Below, in pieces: positions 41,985 through 48,365 of a DNA stretch of 48,365 nt. The stretch comes from CAYOXX01 sp964408025 (GTDB lineage: Bacteria; Acidobacteriota; DATKUA01). Below the pieces are notes generated by a model. That model searched no databases, was not told the origin of the DNA, and worked only from the letters and a program-made list of their open reading frames with translations. The stretch's first letter is position 1. The number at the start of each line of letters is the position of its first letter. The DNA lies in assembly GCA_964408025.1 (NCBI GenBank), contig CAYOXX010000015.1, forward strand, positions 1 to 48,365, read 5' to 3'. The translations under genes were made by a program, and so were the position numbers.

Positions 41985-42824
41985 ATGAAATCGATTGGGT
42001 CCGCCGGCAAGACCTTTAGCATCCAGGAAATCCACTCCGCCGCCGATCTCGAACGCACTCGGGGCGAGGCCGACATCTACGCCTTCCCGAGTGCCAAGAG
42101 GGGCAAGTACATCACCGGCATCGCCGGGACCCGCCGCTGCGTGGAGGAGGCGCTGCGGCTACGCTTCAAGGTCTTCAACATCGAGCTGGGCGAGGGGTTG
42201 GACTCCTCCCGCGAAACAGGCCTTGACGAAGACGAATTCGACGACCAGATGACCCACCTGGTTCTGTTCCACAAGAGGTCGGGCGAGCTGGTCGGCACCT
42301 ACCGGATGCAGACGGTGACCCAGGCGATGGCGGCCGGGGGAATATACTCGGCGCGGGAGTACGACCTGGAGCAACTCGAGCCCTATTTCGACAAACTGGT
42401 CGAGCTGGGCCGCGCCTGCCTGGCCGTAGAGCACCGCAAGCTGGCGGCCATCATAAACCTCTGGCTCGGCATCGGCGGCTTCATGAACCTCCACAATAGC
42501 CGCTACCTCTTCGGCTGCTGCTCGCTAACGAGCGCCAACCCCGACGACGGCTGGCGCGCCCTGAAGACCATCCGCAGGAAGGGTTACCTCCATCCCGAAC
42601 TCCTCCTGCCCGCCAAGGAGGCCTATTCCTGCGGCCCGGCTTCAAGGGAAAACGATCCCGAGTTGAGCGCCATCCCCCTGCCCAAGCTATTCAGGGCTTA
42701 CATACGCATCGGCTCGGAGGTCATCTCGGAACCCGCCATCGACCGGGAGTTCGGCACCGTGGACTTCCTGGTCCTCCTGGACGGCTACCGGGTGAAGAAG
42801 AAGACCCTCGACGTGCTGGGGTGA
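41985..42824 (+). CDS. OlsB-like N-acyltransferase (GNAT fold, acyl-ACP dependent)
   Basis: A 279-residue acyltransferase of the ornithine-acyl-[ACP] N-acyltransferase / hemolysin-type family. Typical blocks: LRLRFKVFNIELGEG (~60-75), a central THLVLFHKRSGELVGTYRM, ELGRACLAVEHR, and FGCCSLTS. The family acylates the alpha-amino group of ornithine, or of glycine or related amino acids, with 3-hydroxyacyl-ACP. The ATG at 41985 follows TTAGGA; a GTG at 41928 overlaps the ATP-grasp gene end and gives an unrelated N-terminus. It overlaps the PlsC-type gene by four bases. This pair is the OlsB-OlsA arrangement, but the head group may come from the decarboxylase and ligase upstream. Confidence 0.78.
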   Translation: MKSIGSAGKTFSIQEIHSAADLERTRGEADIYAFPSAKRGKYITGIAGTRRCVEEALRLRFKVFNIELGEGLDSSRETGLDEDEFDDQMTHLVLFHKRSGELVGTYRMQTVTQAMAAGGIYSAREYDLEQLEPYFDKLVELGRACLAVEHRKLAAIINLWLGIGGFMNLHNSRYLFGCCSLTSANPDDGWRALKTIRRKGYLHPELLLPAKEAYSCGPASRENDPELSAIPLPKLFRAYIRIGSEVISEPAIDREFGTVDFLVLLDGYRVKKKTLDVLG

Positions 42825-43660
42825 GCCTTTTGAGAACCGAGCCGACGGCGCGAGCAGCGAAGACCGGGCGGAGGGGGCGGAGGGCCTTCTCGAACCCCCT
42901 GCGGGCGCTCTGGCGCCTGCTCGCAGTCTCGCTGGTTTCCTTCTACTTCTTTCTCTCCTACCACCTGACCAGGCCCTTCTTGCCGAAAGGTGTCTCGACA
43001 CTGCCCCGCTCGCTGCGCTACACGCACCGCTGGACGCGCGGGCTGCTGCGCGTGCTCGGCTGGAAGGTCAAGGTCGAGGGGAATCCGCCAGCTCCGGGCT
43101 CGCTGCTGGCGCCCAATCACATGGGACACGCCGACATCGTCGCCATATCGTCGGCAATCCCCACCTTCTTCGTCGCCAAGGCCGAGGTCGCCGGCTGGCC
43201 GGTCGTCGGATACATGTTCAGGAAAGCGGAGCATATCATCGTGACCCGCGAGGGCACCAGGGAGCTTCCGGCCACCATCGGCGAGATACAAAAACGGTTG
43301 GAGGATGGATTCAACGTCTGCGTCTTCCTCGAGGGCACCTCAACAGGCGGCGACCGGGTGCTCCCCTTCTTCCCCGCCCTGACTCAGCCGGCCATCGCCG
43401 CCGCCGCGCCGCTGGTGCCGATGGCGATCCGCTGGCAACCGCGCGCCCCCCGCATAGACGTGTCGGAGGATATCGCCTACTGGAAGGAGAACCATGTGTT
43501 CGCCCCCCACGCCTGGCGCCTGATGGGTTTCAAGGGCATCGAGGTAAAGGTGACGTTCGGCGATCCTATACTTCCCCAAGGCCACAAGCGCGCCGAGCTG
43601 GCCGAAGAGGCCCACCGGCGCGTGCTCGAACTCACCGGACTTGGTCGAGCTGCGAGTTAA
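42821..43660 (+). CDS. 1-acyl-glycerol-3-phosphate acyltransferase-like protein (PlsC/OlsA type)
   Basis: A 279-residue membrane-associated O-acyltransferase. One membrane helix at ~30-50 (LLAVSLVSFYFFLSYHL) is followed by the catalytic NHMGHADIVA motif (HX4D) near 99-104, the region FRKAEHIIVTREGTRE, and FLEGTSTGGDRVLPF, the third family motif. In the OlsA role it would add the second fatty acid to the hydroxyl of an N-acyl-amino acid; as PlsC it would make phosphatidate. The start GTG overlaps the N-acyltransferase TGA in GTGA form, so the two enzymes are coupled. The operon ends here; 32 bases later comes the convergent DoxX gene. Confidence 0.82.
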   Translation: MSLLRTEPTARAAKTGRRGRRAFSNPLRALWRLLAVSLVSFYFFLSYHLTRPFLPKGVSTLPRSLRYTHRWTRGLLRVLGWKVKVEGNPPAPGSLLAPNHMGHADIVAISSAIPTFFVAKAEVAGWPVVGYMFRKAEHIIVTREGTRELPATIGEIQKRLEDGFNVCVFLEGTSTGGDRVLPFFPALTQPAIAAAAPLVPMAIRWQPRAPRIDVSEDIAYWKENHVFAPHAWRLMGFKGIEVKVTFGDPILPQGHKRAELAEEAHRRVLELTGLGRAAS

Positions 43661-43692
43661 CCGAACTGCAAATAAGCTGGCTTAGATGTCAA

Positions 43693-44124
43693 TCAGCAGC
43701 TTCCTCGCCACTTGATGATCAAAGTGGCCAGGCTGGCGACGAGTACTACTAAGGCCAGAATGAACAAGAAGCCGCCGTCGCTCTGACCGTCGACCACCAC
43801 TGCGATGCCCAGGTCGCTGAAGAGGTGGAAGTAGATCGCCCCGGCTACAATAAGCACCGCGATGACTGCCCCGAAGGTCACTGTAACCGGAATCAGCAAT
43901 AGAATAGCCGCAACCAGTTCCGCCACACCTGTGCCGATTCGCCCCGCCGGCTCCATCAAGCCACGCAGGCCGGTCATTTCACCGACCGCTTCGTCTACGG
44001 TGGAGAAAATTTGAACCGCTGCCGGCGCGCCGGTGAACTTAAAAAACAAAGACTGCAGAAGAATTACCGCCACCACGATGCGCAGGATCCAACTCGCGAC
44101 GTTCATCGGTTTGGAAAGCGCCAT
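43693..44124 (-). CDS. DoxX-family membrane protein
   Basis: A 143-residue protein with four membrane helices, as is usual for DoxX: near 10-30 (ILRIVVAVILLQSLFFKFTG), 60-80 (GTGVAELVAAILLLIPVTV), 82-102 (FGAVIAVLIVAGAIYFHLF) and 118-138 (FLFILALVVLVASLATLII). The FKFTG near helix 1 is the family mark. DoxX-like proteins are linked to quinone/thiosulfate redox or membrane stress roles. The ATG at 44124 follows AAAGGCGGG; the GTG/ATG at 44163 is not supported. Convergent with the acyltransferase operon. Confidence 0.82.
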   Translation of the reverse strand: MALSKPMNVASWILRIVVAVILLQSLFFKFTGAPAAVQIFSTVDEAVGEMTGLRGLMEPAGRIGTGVAELVAAILLLIPVTVTFGAVIAVLIVAGAIYFHLFSDLGIAVVVDGQSDGGFLFILALVVLVASLATLIIKWRGSC

Positions 44125-44296
44125 TTTATTACCCGCCTTTCGATTGATTGACTTCGTATTCACTCAAAGATTACGAAATAATATTCCCCAGCATTCATCG
44201 GCCCCGATAATCCAAGCCGCAATTACTCGCCGCTTGAACAATGCAGCCAGATGCCGCCATCTGCTCGATAGTATAGGTTTTATAAGCCTGATCTAA

Positions 44297-44953
44297 TCAA
44301 TCAGAAACCGATTTGCAGAAATAGACCACCTTGGCCTTGCGTCCATCTCGTTGCCACCCACACTTCTCGTAGTAAGCGATCGCGCTCGTGTTGTCCCCGT
44401 CGACGCCAAGACCTACCGTATGCGCGCCGGCCCCCCTCATGCCCTCCAGGAACCGGCTCTCAAGCTCCCGCGCCACGCCGTTCCTCCTGAAACCGGGCGC
44501 GACGCCGATCGCCAGCAAGCGCGCCTGCACGCCGGTGCCGATCAGCTCAGAAGCGGCAACTGGCTTTCCCCTACGCGAGAAAATCGATCTGAAAGCGTAA
44601 CGAAACTGCGCCGCGCTGCGGACCATGTCCCTGCGTGCCGCGCGGCTGACCACGAAGCGCCAGACCGCCAGCAGGCTTATCGAAACCGGGTGGCGAAAAA
44701 AGAAGCGCCTGTAAAAACCGTCCAGCTCGGCTGTCCCGACAGCGAATCCCACGGGTTTTCCGCCTTGGAGGGCCACGCAGCCGCGGTTCAGTTCGCGCCC
44801 AATGAACTCCGCGTAGTAGAGCCGCAGGAACCGCCTCCCCATATAACTTAGAAAGCGGTCGGCGAACACACGTCGGTGCAGCTCCGTCAACGCATCGAGA
44901 TCCCCGGCTTGAATCTCTCGCACCTCCAACTCGAACCGCTCCTCCTTGTCCAA
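44297..44953 (-). CDS. GNAT-family N-acetyltransferase
   Basis: A protein of about 218 residues with the GNAT fold. The acetyl-CoA pyrophosphate loop is VAPGFRRNGVARELE (R/Q-x-x-G-x-G/A type), around residues 150-164. The final strand-turn shows VDGDNTSAIAYYEKCGWQ, typical of GNAT C-termini. The N-terminal ELHRRVFADRFLSYMG region resembles acyltransferases of small amines. The TTG at 44953 follows GAGG at good spacing; the TTG at 44959 is two codons earlier with poor spacing, so either is possible. Substrate unknown. Confidence 0.78.
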   Translation of the reverse strand: MDKEERFELEVREIQAGDLDALTELHRRVFADRFLSYMGRRFLRLYYAEFIGRELNRGCVALQGGKPVGFAVGTAELDGFYRRFFFRHPVSISLLAVWRFVVSRAARRDMVRSAAQFRYAFRSIFSRRGKPVAASELIGTGVQARLLAIGVAPGFRRNGVARELESRFLEGMRGAGAHTVGLGVDGDNTSAIAYYEKCGWQRDGRKAKVVYFCKSVSD

Positions 44954-45185
44954 CTTCAACGCCTCGCTCGCATAAATGGTTGTCGGCTGCCGAAAAGAGT
45001 TTACGGCAACTTCACAGCAGGATCAACGCCGTCTCAATATTCATCTCGAGCAATAGTTCCGATAAAGATGCGCTTTGCGTTACCGCACCGAACACTACGG
45101 TGTCTTAAACAAACGTCAAGTCAAGCTGTTCAGCAGACTTTGTACACCAACTGTAATATTGACAAAGAGAACGTAATCATGCATC

Positions 45186-46310
45186 ATGGGTAGAGCTTCA
45201 CAGTTAAAGCATGCGGATACGGAACCGATGTCGACGCAACAAATGACAGCCATAGTACCCTCTTCTATCGAACTTGGTCCGATATCATTTAACCTGCACG
45301 CCTCGGATCCTCGGGGTAATCTAGTCCTGTTCTGCCGCGCCGGTTTCGAGATCACCAAGCGTCACCTCGCTGCGCTGGGCGATAGCAACCGCAGCTTCTA
45401 CGTCAGCACGAAAGATGCCGCACGATATCTCGATTACGCTTACGAGCGCCTCGAACGTTTCGTGCGCGATCCGAAAGTCAAAGTCAGCGACAAGGCGAAG
45501 GTCTTGCACGGCGTCGGCAAGCGCATCGTGCATCAGCTGCTCGAGGAACCGCGCAGCGGCCAAGCAATAGAAAAATCGGGCCGCTACATCGAAAACCACA
45601 TCGACCTCATCATGGCCTCGCCAAGGGTCGTAAACCACCTCTTCGCCCTTTCATCAGCCGACAGCTACACCTTCTCGCACAGCCTCAACGTCTGCACACT
45701 CTGCCTCCTGATGGGAGAAAAGATTTTCGGCCGCAAACGCGACGACCTCTGGAACATCGGCATGGGCGGCCTCCTGCACGACATCGGCAAGACGAAGGTG
45801 GACCAGAAGATCCTCTTCAAGAGCTCCCCGCTTACGGACGAGGAGATGGCCGAGATGCGCAAGCACTCGGTGTTCAGCTACGAGATACTCAAGGAGCACA
45901 GCTTACCCGAGCCGATACTGCTCACCGGCCGCAGCCATCACGAGCGCTGCGACGGCAGCGGCTACCCCGATGGACTCGCCTGCGATAGCATCCACATCTG
46001 CGCCCGCATCGCCGCAATAGTCGACGTCTACGACGCCATCACCTCCAACCGCATATACAGGAAAATGCGCCCCCACCTGGACGCTCTAACCGAGATGTCA
46101 AGCTGCATCCACCAGTTCGATGAGAAAATCTTCAACGCCCTCCTGGACATCGTTATCCACAACGACAAGCTGATCCAGGACTTCCACCACAAACTCCTGA
46201 CAGCGGATCGCCTCTTCCAGAAGTTCGGCGAAGCAGCAACACTGACTAAGCTGGTAAACGACGGAAAAAGAATAACCACCGAGAAGTTCGGCAACGGCGA
46301 CCATCAATAA
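45186..46310 (+). CDS. HD-GYP domain cyclic-di-GMP phosphodiesterase
   Basis: A 374-residue protein. The N-terminal ~130 residues form a beta-rich region (NLVLFCRAGFEITKRHLAAL) of the kind found before HD-GYP domains. Residues ~150-320 carry the intact HD-GYP site: SYTFSHSLNVCT, GGLLHDIGKTKVD (HD), MRKHSVFSYEIL, and SHHERCDGSGYPDGL (HHE-x-x-DGSGYP), ending ARIAAIVDVYDAI. All metal and substrate residues appear present, unlike the degenerate copy at 23029. It is probably cytoplasmic. The ATG at 45186 has no strong site; an ATG at 45228 is an alternative. Confidence 0.88.
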   Translation: MGRASQLKHADTEPMSTQQMTAIVPSSIELGPISFNLHASDPRGNLVLFCRAGFEITKRHLAALGDSNRSFYVSTKDAARYLDYAYERLERFVRDPKVKVSDKAKVLHGVGKRIVHQLLEEPRSGQAIEKSGRYIENHIDLIMASPRVVNHLFALSSADSYTFSHSLNVCTLCLLMGEKIFGRKRDDLWNIGMGGLLHDIGKTKVDQKILFKSSPLTDEEMAEMRKHSVFSYEILKEHSLPEPILLTGRSHHERCDGSGYPDGLACDSIHICARIAAIVDVYDAITSNRIYRKMRPHLDALTEMSSCIHQFDEKIFNALLDIVIHNDKLIQDFHHKLLTADRLFQKFGEAATLTKLVNDGKRITTEKFGNGDHQ

Positions 46311-46378
46311 GTCGCGGAGGAAAATAGGCAAGTGAGACCAAATACACGCCTCTTGGCTGCAAGCAGGGATAGCCACGT

Positions 46379-47047
46379 ATGAAGTTCAAACTGATCACAC
46401 CCGGCTCGTTTTTTATGGGATCGGACTCAAGCGAGGCATTCGATGATGAAAAGCCGGTTCATAATGTAAAAATAACTAAAGCTTATTACATCGGAATACA
46501 CCCGGTTACCCAGGAGCAGTACGAGCTTGTGATGAGCAATAATCCTTCCCATTTCCAGGGTTACAATCGACCAGTAGATAGTGTCACCTGGGAGGATGCT
46601 GTGGAATATTGCCGCCGGCTATCGGAGATAGAAGGGATCAAATGCCGCCTGCCGACAGAAGCCGAGTGGGAGTACGCGGCGCGAGCCGGCACGACAACGC
46701 AGTACTACTGGGGCAACAAGGTAGACGGTTCCTACTGCTGGTTTGCTGAAAACAGTTTTAACAAAACACATACAGTGGGAACAAAGAAGCCTAATCCGTG
46801 GGGCTTGCATGACATGGCGGGCAATATCTGGGAGTGGTGCTCAGATTGGTACGACGAGGAATACTACAGTAAATCTCCGCAAAGCGATCCAAAGGGGCCT
46901 GCTTCCGGTGAGGAACGTGTCTTGCGCGGCGGGTCCTGGTACTTCGACCGCGTGTTCATGCGCGCGACCGTACGCGGCAGGGTCATGCCCGGCAACCGGG
47001 GTAGCAGCAGCGGCTTCCGTTGTGCACGGGATGTGAGTTTCTCTTAA
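46379..47047 (+). CDS. SUMF1/FGE-domain protein (formylglycine-enzyme-like)
   Basis: A 222-residue single SUMF1 domain: GSFFMGSDS start, the YYIGIHPVTQEQYELVM block, PVDSVTWEDAVEYCRRLSE, RLPTEAEWEYAARAG, WGLHDMAGNIWEWCSDW, RVLRGGSWYFDRVFMR and the final GFRCARDVSFS. The two active-site cysteines of true formylglycine-generating enzymes, normally just after RGGS, are missing, since the motif reads RGGSWYFDRVFMR. It is probably a non-catalytic or ligand-binding family member, such as those used with effector or kinase modules. The ATG at 46379 has AGGGA ten bases upstream. Two stray copies of the domain's last residues are at 25021-25080 and 47907-47957. Confidence 0.82.
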   Translation: MKFKLITPGSFFMGSDSSEAFDDEKPVHNVKITKAYYIGIHPVTQEQYELVMSNNPSHFQGYNRPVDSVTWEDAVEYCRRLSEIEGIKCRLPTEAEWEYAARAGTTTQYYWGNKVDGSYCWFAENSFNKTHTVGTKKPNPWGLHDMAGNIWEWCSDWYDEEYYSKSPQSDPKGPASGEERVLRGGSWYFDRVFMRATVRGRVMPGNRGSSSGFRCARDVSFS

Positions 47048-47353
47048 TTGTTAAACCCTTATCCCCTAACAAGGGGGGGAGACAAGGGACACTGCTTTTC
47101 GTTTGACGTGGTAACAATATTGAATCGAAATACTAAGCCGAATGAAGCACTTTGCTTCCCGCCGGTAGGCGCCGCGGGCCACGGTCGCCGTGGCAACCAG
47201 GCGGGGAATTAGGTGTCATAGGGGGTATTATCATACTAAAAATAACGAGGCGACGTAGAGGGTACGCGGCTGCCAGCTGAGGTTTGAAAACGCCGCGCTG
47301 TGACGGGAGACTTCCGCCAGCTTGTGTGGGAGCTGGAGAAAAGAGGGTGAACC
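47048..47353 (+). promoter_or_regulatory. Structured leader before the ribbon-helix-helix gene
   Basis: A 306-base stretch without a gene. GCCACGG at 47178-47184 and CCGTGGC at 47188-47194 enclose a TCG loop. The outer arms CCCGCC (47158-47163) and GGCGGG (47200-47205) could pair around it. A second hairpin CCAGCT/AGCTGG lies at 47317-47336, just before the ribosome site of the next gene. A regulatory RNA is possible, but no known class is recognised. Confidence 0.35.
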
Positions 47354-47716
47354 ATGCCTAAGCTACAAGACGATACTTCCGCAACAACTCAAGGGGCCGA
47401 ACGGTCACTGAAGCGGCAGCCGCGGAAGACTGCAACGAAGCCGGAAAAGGCCAGGATAACGCTCCAACTTCCGGTTGCGCTTGCGGAAAGAATGAGGAAC
47501 GCAGTTGACCACCTGCAGGGCACCAGTATGGCGGGATTCACTGAGCTCGCAATTGTGCGGGAGCTTAACCGCCAGGAACGGAAGCACGGCGGGCCTTTCC
47601 CTAAGCGCAAGGGTAGGCCACCTAGCGGCCCAAAGAAGCACGGCGGACCATTTTCTGAGCGCAAGGGAAAGCCACCCACTGGCTCGCGGATTATCGCAGT
47701 TGTGAGAGCGCGCTAG
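47354..47716 (+). CDS. Ribbon-helix-helix-like DNA-binding protein with tandem 18-residue repeat
   Basis: A 120-residue basic protein. After a disordered Lys/Thr-rich start, residues ~33-75 match a ribbon-helix-helix layout (ARITLQLPVALAERM strand-helix, then TSMAGFTELAIVRELNRQER). The C-terminal tail holds an 18-residue repeat twice: KHGGPFPKRKGRPPSGPK, then KHGGPFSERKGKPPTGSR. Repeats of this type (GGPF, RKG, PP, G) are strongly basic and probably bind nucleic acid. A GAGGG site precedes the ATG. It lies beyond a structured leader near a tRNA pair, a position typical of accessory DNA. Target unknown; autoregulation through the leader is possible. Confidence 0.68.
   Translation: MPKLQDDTSATTQGAERSLKRQPRKTATKPEKARITLQLPVALAERMRNAVDHLQGTSMAGFTELAIVRELNRQERKHGGPFPKRKGRPPSGPKKHGGPFSERKGKPPTGSRIIAVVRAR
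47582..47689 (+). repeat. Two 54-base tandem repeats inside the ribbon-helix-helix gene
   Basis: Unit one is 47582-47635 and unit two 47636-47689, in frame, each starting aagcacggcgg. They encode the 18-residue KHGGPF repeat. The two units differ at several bases, so the duplication is not recent. Confidence 0.75.
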
Positions 47717-48221
47717 AAAACGCCACCCGGACATGCTAAAAAAGGTACCGTCCATCCGCTGTGGATGGGCTACTAAGGTCCTGCCTCGCGGTCCGCCGGC
47801 GCTCAACCTGCTAACAAGCCGCGTGTGTAAAGGCCTGATACTGCGCCTTAAAATCGATGACGCGACATGACCTAAAGATGAAGCTTCACGAAACGTCAGC
47901 CTTCAGGCCGACCGGGGCAGCCTCCTCGGTTTTCGTTGTGCCCTGGACGTGGATTTCCCCCGAATCCTTAATCCCTATCCTGTAGCTATCTCCAGGAGAC
48001 GGGATCATCGAGAAAAGTGAAGTCGACGACGTATGCGAAAGCCATATAATTGCGGTTCAAAACACTCTCATATAATTGACCAAGGCCTGACTAGAAAACA
48101 GCCGTTACTGGCTATATTGGCGATTAGTATCATCTCCGAGATCCGAGATGACTTGCCGGCCACCATTTGCATAACCTGTTGATATTTATGGAGTTAACTT
48201 TGCTTATGGGGAGTTAAGAGG
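47717..48221. other. Intergenic region between the RHH gene and the tRNA pair
   Basis: About 500 bases without a complete gene. They hold a hairpin CCATCC/GGATGG (47752-47768) that may end the upstream transcript, and a SUMF1-type gene tail (47907-47957). The rest shows nothing I can support. Confidence 0.5.
47907..47957 (+). pseudogene. C-terminal tail fragment of a SUMF1/FGE-family gene, second relic
   Basis: The reading ADRGSLLGFRCALDVDF matches the end of the SUMF1 domain (PGNRGSSSGFRCARDVSF in the gene at 46379). No domain precedes it, and the frame runs on without the expected stop. It is the same kind of stranded tail as at 25021-25080. Confidence 0.5.
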
Positions 48222-48299
48222 TGGTGTCCCCAGCGGGATTCGAACCCGCGTTGCCGGCGTGAAAGGCCGGTGTCCTAGACCAGGCTAGACGATAGGGAC
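48222..48299 (-). tRNA. tRNA-Glu (TTC)
   Basis: Minus strand, acceptor GTCCCTA paired with TGGGGAC (one G-T pair), then A and encoded CCA. The anticodon stem CCGGC/GCCGG encloses CTTTCAC, anticodon TTC, which reads GAA/GAG. The T arm GCGGG-TTCGAAT-CCCGC is normal. Confidence 0.95.
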
Positions 48300-48305
48300 G
48301 GCTAG

Positions 48306-48365
48306 TGGTGGGCCGTGCTGGACTCGAACCAGCGACTCTCTGCTTAAAAGGCAGATACTCTACCA
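48306..48365 (-). tRNA. tRNA-Lys (TTT), cut by the window end
   Basis: Minus strand, only the 3' portion is visible (about 57 of ~75 bases plus CCA). The anticodon stem TCTGC/GCAGA encloses CTTTTAA, anticodon TTT. The T arm GCTGG-TTCGAGT-CCAGC is complete, and the acceptor 3' strand is followed by A and CCA. It lies just upstream of tRNA-Glu and is probably cotranscribed with it. Confidence 0.9.

Noticed and set aside
1..48365. CRISPR arrays, insertion sequences, phage genes or rRNA
   Set aside because: No regularly spaced repeats, transposase/integrase frames or rRNA sequences were seen on either strand.

Overview
This 48.4 kb window comes from a mostly GC-rich bacterial chromosome. I cannot name the phylum. 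The gene content fits a free-living anaerobe from a poorly sampled lineage: a mercury-methylation pair (hgcA-hgcB), an FAD/Fe-S oxidoreductase, a Ser/Thr kinase with TPRs, a Ycf46-like AAA ATPase, DUF4097 cell-envelope proteins with ECF sigma factors, and AmrS. Good sigma70-type promoters (TTGNNN-N17-TATNNT) precede genes at 215, 2424 and 5807, and most starts have a clear Shine-Dalgarno sequence.

Layout. (1) 1-5.5 kb: leucine-dehydrogenase-family enzyme, WrbA flavodoxin, CorA Mg transporter, then a cupin / small protein / Asp-Glu racemase unit preceded by decayed copies of the same unit. (2) 5.6-10.2 kb: a promoter and hairpin-rich leader drive a large GlcD/GlpC-type oxidoreductase followed at once by hgcA and hgcB. 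All diagnostic HgcA and HgcB motifs are present, so the organism is predicted to methylate Hg(II). (3) 10.4-18 kb: a secreted beta-lactamase-fold hydrolase (+), and on the minus strand a DUF4405 membrane protein, an alpha-oxoamine-synthase-type PLP enzyme overlapping in operon with a dipeptide epimerase, a Ycf46-like AAA ATPase and a beta-propeller protein. (4) 18.2-25.5 kb: a visibly more AT-rich block of signalling genes (receiver-PAS4-histidine kinase, receiver-HDOD, receiver with dead HD-GYP, a 54-aa ORF, a receiver). It lies exactly between an intact tRNA-Leu(CAA) and a degenerate copy of that tRNA's 3' half, as expected for an old island integrated in the tRNA. (5) 25.6-31.8 kb (-): two tandem ECF sigma / DUF4097 modules separated by a clean terminator, and a Ser/Thr kinase with TPRs. 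(6) 31.9-39.2 kb (+): AmrS, a CPBP-type membrane protein, MutS, secreted alkaline phosphatase. (7) 39.4-43.7 kb (+): a tight four-gene operon of an acidic-amino-acid decarboxylase, a membrane-anchored ATP-grasp ligase, an OlsB-like N-acyltransferase and a PlsC-type O-acyltransferase, a candidate pathway for an unknown amino-lipid. (8) 43.7-48.4 kb: DoxX, GNAT, HD-GYP, SUMF1-domain protein, a ribbon-helix-helix-like protein with an 18-aa tandem repeat, and tRNA-Glu and tRNA-Lys.

The two most notable systems are the hgcAB locus with its attached flavoprotein and leader, and the decarboxylase/ATP-grasp/N-acyl/O-acyl operon. The tRNA-Leu island is the clearest sign of gene transfer.
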